Shown here piece after piece: positions 6,276-13,282 of a DNA stretch of 21,707 nucleotides; within the stretch, counting starts at the first letter, position 1, and each line of letters opens with the position of its first letter. The notes below the pieces were generated by a model, which saw only the letters and a list, made by a program, of their open reading frames with translations, was not told the origin of the DNA and did no database searches. The stretch is from a virus. Location: positions 1-21,707 of the IMG/VR virus record IMGVR_UViG_3300034521_000152; one strand, given 5' to 3'. Both the position numbers and the translations under genes were made by a program.

Positions 6276-7046
6276 ATGTCTGGGTTTAAGGTATGTTTAG
6301 ACCCAGGCCATTAGCGCGGTGGATATGATCCTGGTGCTGTTGGCCCTACTGGGCTTAAGGAAAAGGATGTGGCACTAGACATAACATTGAAGGTAGCTGA
6401 TATTTTGAAGAAGAGGAATATTGAGGTAATAATGACCAGGACTTCGGATGTGTCGCCGAGCGGTGACAGTATTATTAAAAATGATCTGCAAGCCCGTTGT
6501 AATATAGCTAATAAAGCAAAGGCAGATATTTTTGTCAGTATTCACCTTAATAGCGGCTCGGATAAAGCTACTGGTAGTGAGGTTTATTATTATAAGAATT
6601 CGCAAAATGGCAAGAGGTTGGCTGGGGAGATTTTAACCTCTCTTGTAACCTCTCTTGATGGTGTAGGATTAGGTCTCTTCGCTGTTCCTCTTGAGGCCCA
6701 AACCGATACATTAGCCGAGGCCAATAGAGGGATTAAGGAAGGCAGATTTTATGTTCTTGCAAATACAGCCATGCCAGCCTGTCTTGTTGAGGTAGATTTT
6801 ATCAGTAATCCAGAAGTAGAGGCAAAGTTAAGGGATAACAGTTTTAGGCTTAGAGCGGCCAATGGAATAGCTGGAGGTATTTTCAAGTATTTCGGAATTC
6901 CATATCCCTTTGGTTATGAAGATTATAAGCTGAGGGCTCTTGAAAAATTATCTAGGGCCGCAAAGTTTAATAGCTATCATTCCCCTGATGAGGTTGTAGA
7001 TTTGGGCTTTTTGAGTGTTATACTCGAAAGGCTAAAACTTATTTGA
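6276..7046 (+). pseudogene. N-acetylmuramoyl-L-alanine amidase (Amidase_3 type) with in-frame TAG
   Basis: The reading frame from ATG 6276, placed by the G-rich site upstream, gives MSGFKVCLDPGH, then TAG at 6312-6314, then RGGYDPGAVGPTGLKEKDVA in the same frame to 7046. The Amidase_3 family uses His (DPGH), Glu (GLKE), His (SIHLNS) and a catalytic Glu (CLVEVDFIS); all are present but the stop falls just after the first zinc His. Starting at the GTG at 6369 would lose the first two zinc ligands. Either the endolysin is broken, or TAG is suppressed or read through, or the base call is wrong. The last 45 residues (PFGYEDYKLRALEKLS onward) extend beyond the catalytic domain. It forms a lysis set with the flanking XhlA-like and holin genes. 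Confidence 0.75.
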
Positions 7047-7065
7047 CTTGGAAGGGGGTGTTTCC

Positions 7066-7413
7066 ATGCAGGAAGATCTTATTGCCCAGACTTTAACTAA
7101 TTTAGTGCAGTTGGTCATTATTTTTGTTGGTGGTTTATTGGTTAGGTATTTAAAGAGCAATTATACCAGCACTCAACTAAAAAGGGCGATGGCTATAGCT
7201 GATACGGTCGTCAGGGCTGTTGAAATGATTGCTGTGGCCTATGGTTTCAGCCCGCAGGAGAAAATGAAAAAGGCGGTTGAAATGGCTAAAGTGTTCGCTC
7301 AGAACCATGGTCTGAAACTGACCGATGAACAGTGGCAGACCATGATTGAAGCCGCAGTACATCAAATGAAAGTTCTAGGTGAGGAGCTGAAAAAAGATAA
7401 TGGAAAACAATAA
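7066..7413 (+). CDS. Phage holin, LLH family
   Basis: This is a 115-aa protein. ATG 7066 is chosen because GAAGGGGGTG lies about 8 nt upstream; the in-frame ATG at 7048 would place that site inside the gene. One N-terminal membrane segment (TNLVQLVIIFVGGLLVRYL, about residues 11-29) is followed by a long amphipathic helical cytoplasmic part with QLKRAMAIADTVVRAVEMIA, FSPQEKMKKAVEMAKVFAQN and LTDEQWQTMIEAAV. This architecture matches the LLH holins of Gram-positive phages. It would form the membrane lesion that times lysis and lets the amidase out. It overlaps the next gene by 14 nt. Confidence 0.75.
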   Translation: MQEDLIAQTLTNLVQLVIIFVGGLLVRYLKSNYTSTQLKRAMAIADTVVRAVEMIAVAYGFSPQEKMKKAVEMAKVFAQNHGLKLTDEQWQTMIEAAVHQMKVLGEELKKDNGKQ

Positions 7414-7771
7414 ACAATTCTTTTTGTCTCCTGATTTACTGCTGTCCGTGCCACCTCTTGCTTTCCTTTTGGTATTTTTGGTTAATTATGTGAATGATGG
7501 TCAGAGAGAATTCATTCTTTACAATGATGTAGATCCGTCTGAATTTGCCATTTTGGATTTATATCAGACACTTTTTGATTTGCAGGATGCTGGCCTTATT
7601 GAGGTTGAAACTAGAGTTAGGCTTACTGATAATTTGATTCGTATGATTCGGGATAGCGAAGGAAAAGAGTTCAGTTCTGATAAAAATATCTATGAAGGCT
7701 ATCAAAAAGCCGTTGGGGAGGATTGTAAAGTGGTTTCGCTATTTGAAGCCAAGAAAAGTAGGGAGGTTTGA
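7400..7771 (+). CDS. Unrecognised 123-aa protein
   Basis: The ATG at 7400 lies inside the end of the holin gene; GAGGAG about 14 nt upstream is a distant ribosome binding site, so coupling to holin translation is likely. The N-terminal part is hydrophobic (DLLLSVPPLAFLLVFLVNYV) but reads more like buried helices than a clean membrane span. The following FAILDLYQTLFDLQDAGLIE and VETRVRLTDNLIRMI resemble a winged-helix pattern. The C terminus is charged. It stands at the switch from lysis to recombination genes, where a small DNA-binding protein would fit, but I have no family match. Confidence 0.5.
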   Translation: MENNKQFFLSPDLLLSVPPLAFLLVFLVNYVNDGQREFILYNDVDPSEFAILDLYQTLFDLQDAGLIEVETRVRLTDNLIRMIRDSEGKEFSSDKNIYEGYQKAVGEDCKVVSLFEAKKSREV

Positions 7772-7773
7772 GA

Positions 7774-8154
7774 TTGTATTCTGATATACAGGAAAAATGT
7801 TATAAATTACTTCGTCTACTATTTCCTCTCCAGAAGATTGAGCAGAATTATTATGTTAAATACAGGGGAGGTAGATTTTATATAGACTTCTACCTCCCCC
7901 TTCTTGGCCTTGCTATTGAAGTTGATGGTAAACAGCATTATGAACGTGTCAAACATTTTCATCGTACCACTTTTGATTTTCAGGCTAGTTTGTACCGTGA
8001 TAGAAGGAAAGAGGAATGGGCCATTGAGAACGGGATTGTTCTTATAAGACTTACAGAAGAAGAATTGAGGAACCTTGATATGGAAAGGTTCGGGAGGGTT
8101 TTACATGAAAGATTTAATAAATTTAAAAGAGGAGCTGAAGATAATATCAAATAA
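7774..8154 (+). CDS. PD-(D/E)XK nuclease-like protein (DUF559 / Vsr-type fold)
   Basis: This is a 126-aa protein. TTG 7774 is preferred because GGGAGG (7761-7766) is 7 nt upstream; TTG 7768 would be too close. The core motif is FYIDFYLPLLGLAIEVDGKQ followed by HYE: an Asp, then E-V-D-G-K-x-H about 10 residues on, the metal-binding pattern of DUF559/Vsr-like nucleases. The later RRKEEWAIENGIVLIRLTEE is the typical helix and strand after the active site. It overlaps the recA-like gene by 50 nt. Possible roles are recombination intermediate processing, a homing-type free-standing endonuclease or host DNA breakdown; the sequence does not decide among them. Confidence 0.7.
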   Translation: MYSDIQEKCYKLLRLLFPLQKIEQNYYVKYRGGRFYIDFYLPLLGLAIEVDGKQHYERVKHFHRTTFDFQASLYRDRRKEEWAIENGIVLIRLTEEELRNLDMERFGRVLHERFNKFKRGAEDNIK

Positions 8155-9160
8155 GCTTAAGCTCGAAAGCGATTTGATACTGGCTAATGAAGCACAGGAC
8201 GGCTTTAAGGTTATTCCCACTGGTTCATTTACTCTTGACCTGTATTTGGGAACTGGTGGTTATCCCTGTGGCAATATGACTCTTATTTATGGGCCAGAGA
8301 GTACGGGAAAAAGCAGTTTGGTTTATGTTGCCATTAGAGAGGCTCTTAAGAAGGAGCCAGATAAGTATGTCCTTCTACTGGAAACCGAGGGGACTTTCCA
8401 GAAAGAAAAGCTTGCCCTGCTTGGAGTTGATTTGAATCGAGTTATTTATTACCCTCCTTCTAACCTCCAGGAAGTAATGAATTTGATTGAGGCGTTTATA
8501 AGGAATGGCAGGGTAAGTATGATTGTCCTGGACTCCATTGCTTCTGTACCTACTGAGTCTGAGGCTAAAGGTAAGGCTGGCGAAGAGGGACAAATGGCTG
8601 AGATAGCACGGCTTACGTCTAAGCTGAACAGGCGTATTTCTCCCATCTTACGTAAAAGCGATGTTGCTCTGATTATTGTGAACCAAGCCCGCCATGTTAT
8701 GGGCTATCAGAACGCTTATCGTTATCCTGGAGGTAATGCCCTGGGCCATTGGGCTTCCATAATCATTCAGCTTGTTCGCATAAATAGTTTCGATGAAAAA
8801 TATATAAGGGATTCTCTTGATGAGGTAATTGGTTTTAATATAAGGGCCAGAATAGAGAAGAACAAATATTCGTCGCCTAAAGAGGTGAGGTTCAGCTACT
8901 ACATTAATGGCGGCGTCGATCCTTATGAAGAGGTTCTTGATGTGTCGAGAAATGAAGGTCTTATTACTCTTGCGGGGCCTTACTATAAGTATGGTGATAG
9001 TAATATAGGTCGTGGGCGAAATGAAGCCCTTGATAGACTTCGCACTGATACAGAGCTATTTGAGGAATTGAAAAGCAAATTATGGGATAAAAGGAGGGGA
9101 ATTGTAATTGAGGGAAGCGATTTTACAGGAATTGAGCAATCAGGGGATACATCTAGTTGA
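8105..9160 (+). CDS. recA: RecA/UvsX-like strand-exchange recombinase
   Basis: This is a 351-aa protein. ATG 8105 follows GGGAGGGTTTTAC; the frame is open further upstream but the first residues there are not RecA-like. Walker A GPESTGKS lies at residues 63-70, the catalytic Glu is in LLLETEGTF (about Glu93), Walker B is SMIVLDSIAS (about Asp143), and an L2-type IIVNQARHVMG segment starts near residue 191. The region between includes AGEEGQMAEIARLTSKLNRR, very close to bacterial RecA. The C-terminal 100 residues are diverged. It forms filaments on single-stranded DNA for pairing and repair, and in phages supports recombination-dependent replication. It lies between a nuclease gene and a possible mediator gene, as a recombination cassette. 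The last 53 nt overlap the next gene. Confidence 0.85.
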   Translation: MKDLINLKEELKIISNKLKLESDLILANEAQDGFKVIPTGSFTLDLYLGTGGYPCGNMTLIYGPESTGKSSLVYVAIREALKKEPDKYVLLLETEGTFQKEKLALLGVDLNRVIYYPPSNLQEVMNLIEAFIRNGRVSMIVLDSIASVPTESEAKGKAGEEGQMAEIARLTSKLNRRISPILRKSDVALIIVNQARHVMGYQNAYRYPGGNALGHWASIIIQLVRINSFDEKYIRDSLDEVIGFNIRARIEKNKYSSPKEVRFSYYINGGVDPYEEVLDVSRNEGLITLAGPYYKYGDSNIGRGRNEALDRLRTDTELFEELKSKLWDKRRGIVIEGSDFTGIEQSGDTSS

Positions 9161-9542
9161 GTACCAGGAAAGGTTTGAGGAAATTGTAAGATTGAAACCG
9201 GAAGAATTACGAGAGATGGAGCTTTTTGAGCTGGCTGAAAACATATATATTCTGTCCCATTACCTCCTATATTTAGGCCAGATTAAGGCTCTTCGCCGAA
9301 TAGAATATAATAGACTTAAAAATGAACTAGATTTAATTATTGAGAGTATTAAGGGCAAAACTAAAACTGAGAAAAAACTAAAAGCAGTAGAGGATTTAAA
9401 GGTAGCCAGAATGTTTGAGTTTGCTGAATTATTAAATGGACAAATAATCTTCCTGGAAGAGACAATAGATAAGTTATGGGAAGTTCTTAGAGGATTAAAG
9501 TTGATATACGAAGCTAAGTCATGGGAAGTGGGAAGGCCATGA
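9108..9542 (+). CDS. Helical protein next to recA; possible recombination mediator
   Basis: This is a 144-aa protein. TTG 9108 is set by AAGGAGGGGA 7 nt upstream, which lies inside recA. The sequence is almost entirely helical and charged: LKPEELREMELFELAENIYI, YLGQIKALRRIEYNRLKNEL, then TEKKLKAVEDLKVARMFEFA and a final IIFLEETIDKLWEVLRGLK. An A-x-x-x-EY-x-x-x-K helix, a T-x-x-x-x-x-A-x-x-D-x-K step and a final coiled helix resemble the UvsY-like or early phage proteins often found beside recombinase genes. That comparison is by eye and weak. Its stop overlaps the helicase start as ATGA (9539-9542), so the genes are translationally coupled. Confidence 0.5.
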   Translation: MREAILQELSNQGIHLVEYQERFEEIVRLKPEELREMELFELAENIYILSHYLLYLGQIKALRRIEYNRLKNELDLIIESIKGKTKTEKKLKAVEDLKVARMFEFAELLNGQIIFLEETIDKLWEVLRGLKLIYEAKSWEVGRP

Positions 9543-10894
9543 GCGTAGAAGAAGCAAGAACAATTTCCGACCTTGTTTCAGAGAGAGCAATTTTATCCCT
9601 TCTAATAAATAATCCCAACATGGCTATTGATATATTTTCAGATCTTGAGCCAGATGATTTTATCTCCCAACCACATAGAGAGCTGTTTGTTTTCATTCGT
9701 AATTATTTGAGTACCAAAACTAAAATATCACGTTTGAGCGCATTTTTCCTAATTTCACTACTTGATAAAAATGGACTTCTTGAGGTAGTGGGGGGAAAGG
9801 AGTATTTAAACGCGCTTGAAGAAATGGATGTTTCCCCTGATGCCTACACTTATTATCGTGATCAACTTAAATTCTTTTCCCTAAAAAGAAAAATGTATCT
9901 TGTAGCTGAGTCTATTAAAGAAGATTGTTTAAACACTCAGGAAGGTAATATTGATGAATTCATTGGTAAACAAGAACAAAAAATGATAGATCTTGTACTT
10001 ACTTCACGCTACCGAGATGATGTGGTTAATTTGACTAATGTTAGTGGTTTTGTAGAGCGTAAAAAGATAATGTACCAAAAGGGAGAAATTCATGGCATTC
10101 CTACTACATGGCCTGAGTTTGATAGTGAGTATGGGGGCCTGATACCAAAAAGACTTTATGTTTTTGGTGCCCGCTCAAAAAACTTTAAGTCTGGTACATT
10201 GTTAAATTTGGCAGTTAACGTTGCTGTTAGGCAAAACTTCCCTGTTCTTTATATAGATCTAGAATTATCTGAAGAAGTTATGCGCTCCAGGTTGTTGAGT
10301 ATGGTGGCTGAAGTGAATAATGACCTGATAGAAAATGGTAGATACAACAAATACCCGAATTTAGTTCAAAAAGTGAATGAGGCATTAGAGATACTCAAAG
10401 ATAAGGAACTGTATTATGTAAGACTAACTTCCTATTCTGTTGAACAGTTAAGCTATTTAGTCAGAAAGTATCACGGCAAGTTTGGTATAAAACTCCTGAT
10501 TTTTGACTGGCTTAAATTGCCAGATGGGGATAGTTTGCGTTATGCCCAGGAAAGGCAGATATTGGGAGTTATAGCTACATCCCTTAAAGACCTTGCAGAG
10601 CGATTGGAAATACCTGTTTTGTGTGCCGTACAATTGAATCGTTCGGCTGTTGGCCGGGACGAAATAGACGAGACTGCTATAGCGGAATCAGACCGTATAT
10701 TATGGATTTCTGATTATCTACTCTTCCAACGATGGAAAACAGAAGAAGAGCTTGAAAGAGACGGCAGGGAAAATGGGAACTTAGTAATGCATAGCGGCGA
10801 TAACCGTTATGGACGTATTTATAAGGCTTGGTTTGATGTTGATGTGGATAGGGATAAAACTCTGGTAATGCGGGAGGTCAGACGGATAAAATGA
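9539..10894 (+). CDS. dnaB: DnaB-like replicative DNA helicase
   Basis: This is a 451-aa protein. The start at 9539 is chosen for the ATGA overlap and the GGGAAGG 3 nt upstream; the ATG at 9521 has no better site. The N-terminal domain (SDLVSERAILSLLINNPNMA then PDDFISQPHRELFVFI) is that of DnaB, which contacts primase. The C-terminal RecA-like motor has GARSKNFKSG at about 210-219 as Walker A, YIDLELSEEVMRSR as H1a, LLIFDWLKLP as Walker B, and CAVQLNRSA as the sensor. Walker A has Phe where Gly normally precedes the Lys. It unwinds the fork ahead of the phage polymerase encoded at 17797, working with the adjacent primase. Confidence 0.85.
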   Translation: MSVEEARTISDLVSERAILSLLINNPNMAIDIFSDLEPDDFISQPHRELFVFIRNYLSTKTKISRLSAFFLISLLDKNGLLEVVGGKEYLNALEEMDVSPDAYTYYRDQLKFFSLKRKMYLVAESIKEDCLNTQEGNIDEFIGKQEQKMIDLVLTSRYRDDVVNLTNVSGFVERKKIMYQKGEIHGIPTTWPEFDSEYGGLIPKRLYVFGARSKNFKSGTLLNLAVNVAVRQNFPVLYIDLELSEEVMRSRLLSMVAEVNNDLIENGRYNKYPNLVQKVNEALEILKDKELYYVRLTSYSVEQLSYLVRKYHGKFGIKLLIFDWLKLPDGDSLRYAQERQILGVIATSLKDLAERLEIPVLCAVQLNRSAVGRDEIDETAIAESDRILWISDYLLFQRWKTEEELERDGRENGNLVMHSGDNRYGRIYKAWFDVDVDRDKTLVMREVRRIK

Positions 10895-10897
10895 GCC

Positions 10898-12010
10898 ATG
10901 CTACCAGAAGTTGTAAGGATTTCTATAGAACAATCCTTGGACGCTGAGATGTTGCTGGAGGCCCTGGGAGCAAAGGGGATCAGACAGACCCCACGGGGAC
11001 TGCGCTCTACATGCCCCATACATGATGGTCAGAATACGACTTCCTTCTGGTTTAATACCGATGAAATGAGCTGGTACTGTTTTTCTGAGCATTGCGGGAG
11101 GGGGTATGAGAGAAATGTATTCAATCTTGTTTACCTAGTGAAGTTAAAAGAAGGCGTGGAAATGACGGAAGATGAGATACTGGCCTTTTTGAGACATTTC
11201 TGTTCCGTACCGATTGATATAGATGTATCTTCTATTGATCAGGAGAATGCGACACACTTCCTTGAGCTATTTGAGATAAAAAAATGGCTGAAAAAAATGC
11301 GTCGTTCCAAAAATTTACTTGTGGCGTATCCCGAAGATGTGTTGCATGGTTTTATTAAGGATAACAGTTATTTAGAGGAAAGAAATTTGGCTGGTCTGGC
11401 TGGGGAGTTTGAAATATTATTTTCACCCACTGGCCTGGATAACGAGCCGCATGAGGACGATTTTCCTGGAAGGATTATCTTTCCGATAAGGGACGACCAG
11501 AGGAGGCTTGTGGGGATAAGCGGCAGGCTTGCTACGGATGACAAGAAGTTAATAGGTAAGTATGGCAAGTATAGACATAGCCGTGGGTTTAAGAAAAATT
11601 TAGTGCTTTATAACTTTTTTAGAGCCCTACCTTATATCAAGAAAGCCAAAAAGGTTGTTTTGGTGGAGGGGTTCTTTGATGTAATGCGTTTATGGTCTTA
11701 TGGCATAAAAAACGTTGTTTCTCCTCTTGGCACTTCATTAAGTAAACAGCAGGTTAAGCTTTTAGTCCCATATGTTAATGATGTCGTACTAATGTTCGAT
11801 GCTGATAGAGGGGGCAGAAGTGGCCTTGAAATGGTAAAGTATGTGGCTGGTAAACATTTCAATCTTTACACGTGCGAACTTCCCGAAGGGAAAGATCCTG
11901 ATGATCTCTCACAGGAAGAAGTAAACAGGGTATTAATTTCAAAAATGTTTTGTGGAGGGGACAAAATATGTCAACCACCCCTAGCTAAAGCTAGGGGCTT
12001 GTTGGAGTAG
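10898..12010 (+). CDS. dnaG: DnaG-like primase (zinc finger + TOPRIM), C terminus altered by IsrB element
   Basis: This is a 370-aa protein that starts 3 nt after the helicase stop. A CHC2-type zinc site is formed by Cys39, His42, Cys61 and Cys66 (STCPIHDGQ and WYCFSEHCGRG). The catalytic core includes GRIIFPIRDDQRRLVGISGR. TOPRIM motifs are VVLVEGFFDVMRL (Glu257, Asp261) and VVLMFDADRGGRSG (Asp301, Asp303), with EGKDPDDL after them. It makes RNA primers for lagging-strand synthesis. The final residues after GGDKI (CQPPLAKARGLLE) are encoded by the left end of the inserted element. Without the insertion the codon after ATA is TGA, overlapping the ssb ATG, and the ancestral protein is 357 aa. 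It lacks the helicase-binding C-terminal domain of bacterial DnaG. Confidence 0.85.
   Translation: MLPEVVRISIEQSLDAEMLLEALGAKGIRQTPRGLRSTCPIHDGQNTTSFWFNTDEMSWYCFSEHCGRGYERNVFNLVYLVKLKEGVEMTEDEILAFLRHFCSVPIDIDVSSIDQENATHFLELFEIKKWLKKMRRSKNLLVAYPEDVLHGFIKDNSYLEERNLAGLAGEFEILFSPTGLDNEPHEDDFPGRIIFPIRDDQRRLVGISGRLATDDKKLIGKYGKYRHSRGFKKNLVLYNFFRALPYIKKAKKVVLVEGFFDVMRLWSYGIKNVVSPLGTSLSKQQVKLLVPYVNDVVLMFDADRGGRSGLEMVKYVAGKHFNLYTCELPEGKDPDDLSQEEVNRVLISKMFCGGDKICQPPLAKARGLLE
11952..11967 (+). other. Presumed omega-RNA guide segment / displaced ssb Shine-Dalgarno
   Basis: GTGGAGGGGACAAAAT abuts the left end of the IsrB element. In IscB/IsrB systems the guide lies at the 5' end of the omega RNA, taken from DNA flanking the element. 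The matching TAM-like ATGA is at 13283-13286 on the far side. The same bases contain GGAGGGG, which would be the ssb ribosome binding site in the empty allele, 7 nt before its ATG. Confidence 0.6.
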
Positions 12011-12213
12011 CGCAATGCCATGCGCGAAACGCAAGTTAAACGGGAGACTAGGGTGGCCGAGATCAGTAAAACTGGTCGTCTGAAGGCAACTGAACTGACT
12101 GGGCGTGGTAGCCCAAAACACGATACGGGTGCTCCCCTAGCCTGTATCCTCTGTGTCAGTCAGTCCCGAAGGGGGTAATTGCCGCCGAAAGGCGAGATTG
12201 GGAGGTAACTCTC
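11971..12213 (+). ncRNA. HEARO / omega RNA of the IsrB system
   Basis: About 240 nt between the left end and isrB are not coding and are rich in helices. Visible pairings are CCCCTAGC/GCTAGGGG at 11978-11997, ACTGACTG (12094-12101) with CAGTCAGT (12157-12164), CGTG (12104-12107) with CACG (12119-12122), ATACGGG (12123-12129) with CCTGTAT (12141-12147), and GCC-GAAA-GGC at 12184-12193 just before the isrB ribosome binding site. Position, length and the GAAA-capped terminal helix followed by a GGTAACTCTC segment agree with the HEARO RNA described upstream of such ORFs. It would carry the guide at its 5' end and hold IsrB. I judged the fold by eye; the ends are approximate. Confidence 0.8.
11978..11997 (+). 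repeat. Left-end subterminal hairpin of the IsrB element
   Basis: CCCCTAGC (11978-11985), loop TAAA, GCTAGGGG (11990-11997): eight perfect pairs. Such end hairpins are the recognition sites of TnpA in IS200/IS605 elements. It also begins the omega RNA and encodes the primase tail LAKARG. Confidence 0.85.
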
Positions 12214-12214
12214 A

Positions 12215-13219
12215 ATGTTATATGTACCTGTAGTTAGTAGCACTGGAAAACCGTTGATGCCGTGTCATCCGGCAAGGGCTAGAGAATTAGTTCGGAAGGA
12301 CCGTGCAGTACGGCGGTTTAGCCGTGGTATCTTTTACATCCAGCTTTTGGACAGGGAAGACGGTAAAGTACAAGATGTTGCTGTCGGTATAGACCCTGGC
12401 AGTAAAAAAGAGGCACTAACAGTCAAGTCCGAAGCGCACACTTACTTGAATATCCAGGCAGATGCAGTAACTTGGGTTAAGGATGCTGTTGAGGCTCGCC
12501 GTAATATGCGCCGTGCAAGGCGTTTTCGCAAAACTCCCTGCCGAGCAAACCGAAAAAACCGCTCTAGAGGAGGTATCCCGCCATCAACGATGGCTCGTTG
12601 GCAGTGGAAACTCCGGCTATGTCGTTGGCTAGCAAAATTGTATCCAATCACATGCTTTGTAGTCGAGGATATCAAAGCACATTGCTTTGGTGGACGGCGC
12701 TGGAATTGTTCGTTTTCGCCACTGCAAGTTGGTAAAGAGTGGTTTTATAAAGAATTAAGCAAATTAGCACGGGTAGAAACGAAGCAGGGCTATGAAACCA
12801 AAGAACTGCGTGATGCATATGGACTAAAGAAGGTTGGTAATAAGCGAGCTGAGGTTTTCGAGGCCCACTGCGTAGACTCCTGGGTGCTGGCAAATTGGTG
12901 GACGGGAGGGCATGTTAAACCGGATAATACACGGTTATTATGTATTACACCACTCCGTTTCCATCGTCGCCAACTTCATCGTTTTCAACCTGAAGCAGGT
13001 GGGATTCGTAAACCATACGGTGGAACTCGTAGTCATGGTTTCAAACGGGGCAGTTTGGTTAAACATCCCAAGTGGGGAGTGGTTTATGTAGGCGGATGTC
13101 TTAGAGATCGAATTAGTTTGCATTCTATAGTAACTGGGAAACGCTTAACACAAAATGCTAGACCTTCAGACTGTCAATTCATAACTTACAGTTCCTGGAG
13201 GTACAAATATATTGCATAG
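12215..13219 (+). CDS. isrB: IsrB, RNA-guided RuvC nickase (IscB-related, HNH-less)
   Basis: This is a 334-aa protein; ATG 12215 is 8 nt after GGAGGT. The N terminus (YVPVVSSTGKPLMPCHPARA) is the PLMP domain. RuvC-I is VAVGIDPGSKK (Asp60), the Arg-rich bridge helix spans about 94-118 (RRNMRRARRFRKTPCR), RuvC-II is CFVVEDIKA (Glu151) and RuvC-III is AHCVDSWVLAN (Asp221). All three catalytic acids are present. Where IscB has an HNH domain, this protein runs straight from WNCSFSPLQVGKEWF to RuvC-III, and the total length matches IsrB (about 350 aa). The C terminus (RRQLHRFQPEAGGIRKPYGG, then KRGSLVKHPKWGVVYVGG) is the TAM/RNA-binding part. IsrB nicks the non-target strand under omega-RNA guidance. 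Catalysis looks intact. Confidence 0.9.
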   Translation: MLYVPVVSSTGKPLMPCHPARARELVRKDRAVRRFSRGIFYIQLLDREDGKVQDVAVGIDPGSKKEALTVKSEAHTYLNIQADAVTWVKDAVEARRNMRRARRFRKTPCRANRKNRSRGGIPPSTMARWQWKLRLCRWLAKLYPITCFVVEDIKAHCFGGRRWNCSFSPLQVGKEWFYKELSKLARVETKQGYETKELRDAYGLKKVGNKRAEVFEAHCVDSWVLANWWTGGHVKPDNTRLLCITPLRFHRRQLHRFQPEAGGIRKPYGGTRSHGFKRGSLVKHPKWGVVYVGGCLRDRISLHSIVTGKRLTQNARPSDCQFITYSSWRYKYIA

Positions 13220-13240
13220 AAAGGAGGTAGCGGCACTTCT

Positions 13241-13261
13241 CCCCATAGCTAAAGCTAGGGG
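13241..13261 (+). repeat. Right-end subterminal hairpin of the IsrB element
   Basis: CCCC-A-TAGC (13241-13249), loop TAAA, GCTAGGGG (13254-13261): the left-end hairpin with one bulged A. It lies 21 nt before the element edge and between a strong AAAGGAGGT (13220-13228) and the ssb start. Confidence 0.85.
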
Positions 13262-13282
13262 TCTCCACGCCGCAAAGTCACA

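Larger units (their letters stand above)
11968..13282 (+). mobile_element. IS605-superfamily OMEGA element (IsrB + omega RNA, no TnpA)
   Basis: Deleting 1315 bp joins ACAAAAT to ATGACAAAAGG and restores a normal primase-ssb ATGA overlap. ATG is present at both edges (11968-11970 and 13283-13285), so the exact boundary can slide by three bases. Both ends carry the same CCCCTAGC-TAAA-GCTAGGGG hairpin. Inside are a structured RNA and the isrB gene on the + strand. No Y1 transposase TnpA is present, so movement would depend on one supplied in trans. The right flank ATGA agrees with the NTGA motif known for an IsrB. Confidence 0.85.

Noticed and set aside
6312-6314. Genome-wide reassignment of TAG to an amino acid
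   Set aside because: TAG ends several other genes at expected places (161-aa gene with tandem TAG, protease, XhlA-like, ssb, nrdG, isrB), so TAG normally means stop here; only local suppression or mutation remains possible.
12215-13219. TnpB or full IscB
   Set aside because: The N terminus is the PLMP type, not TnpB; there is no HNH between RuvC-II and RuvC-III and no zinc-ribbon CxxC pairs.
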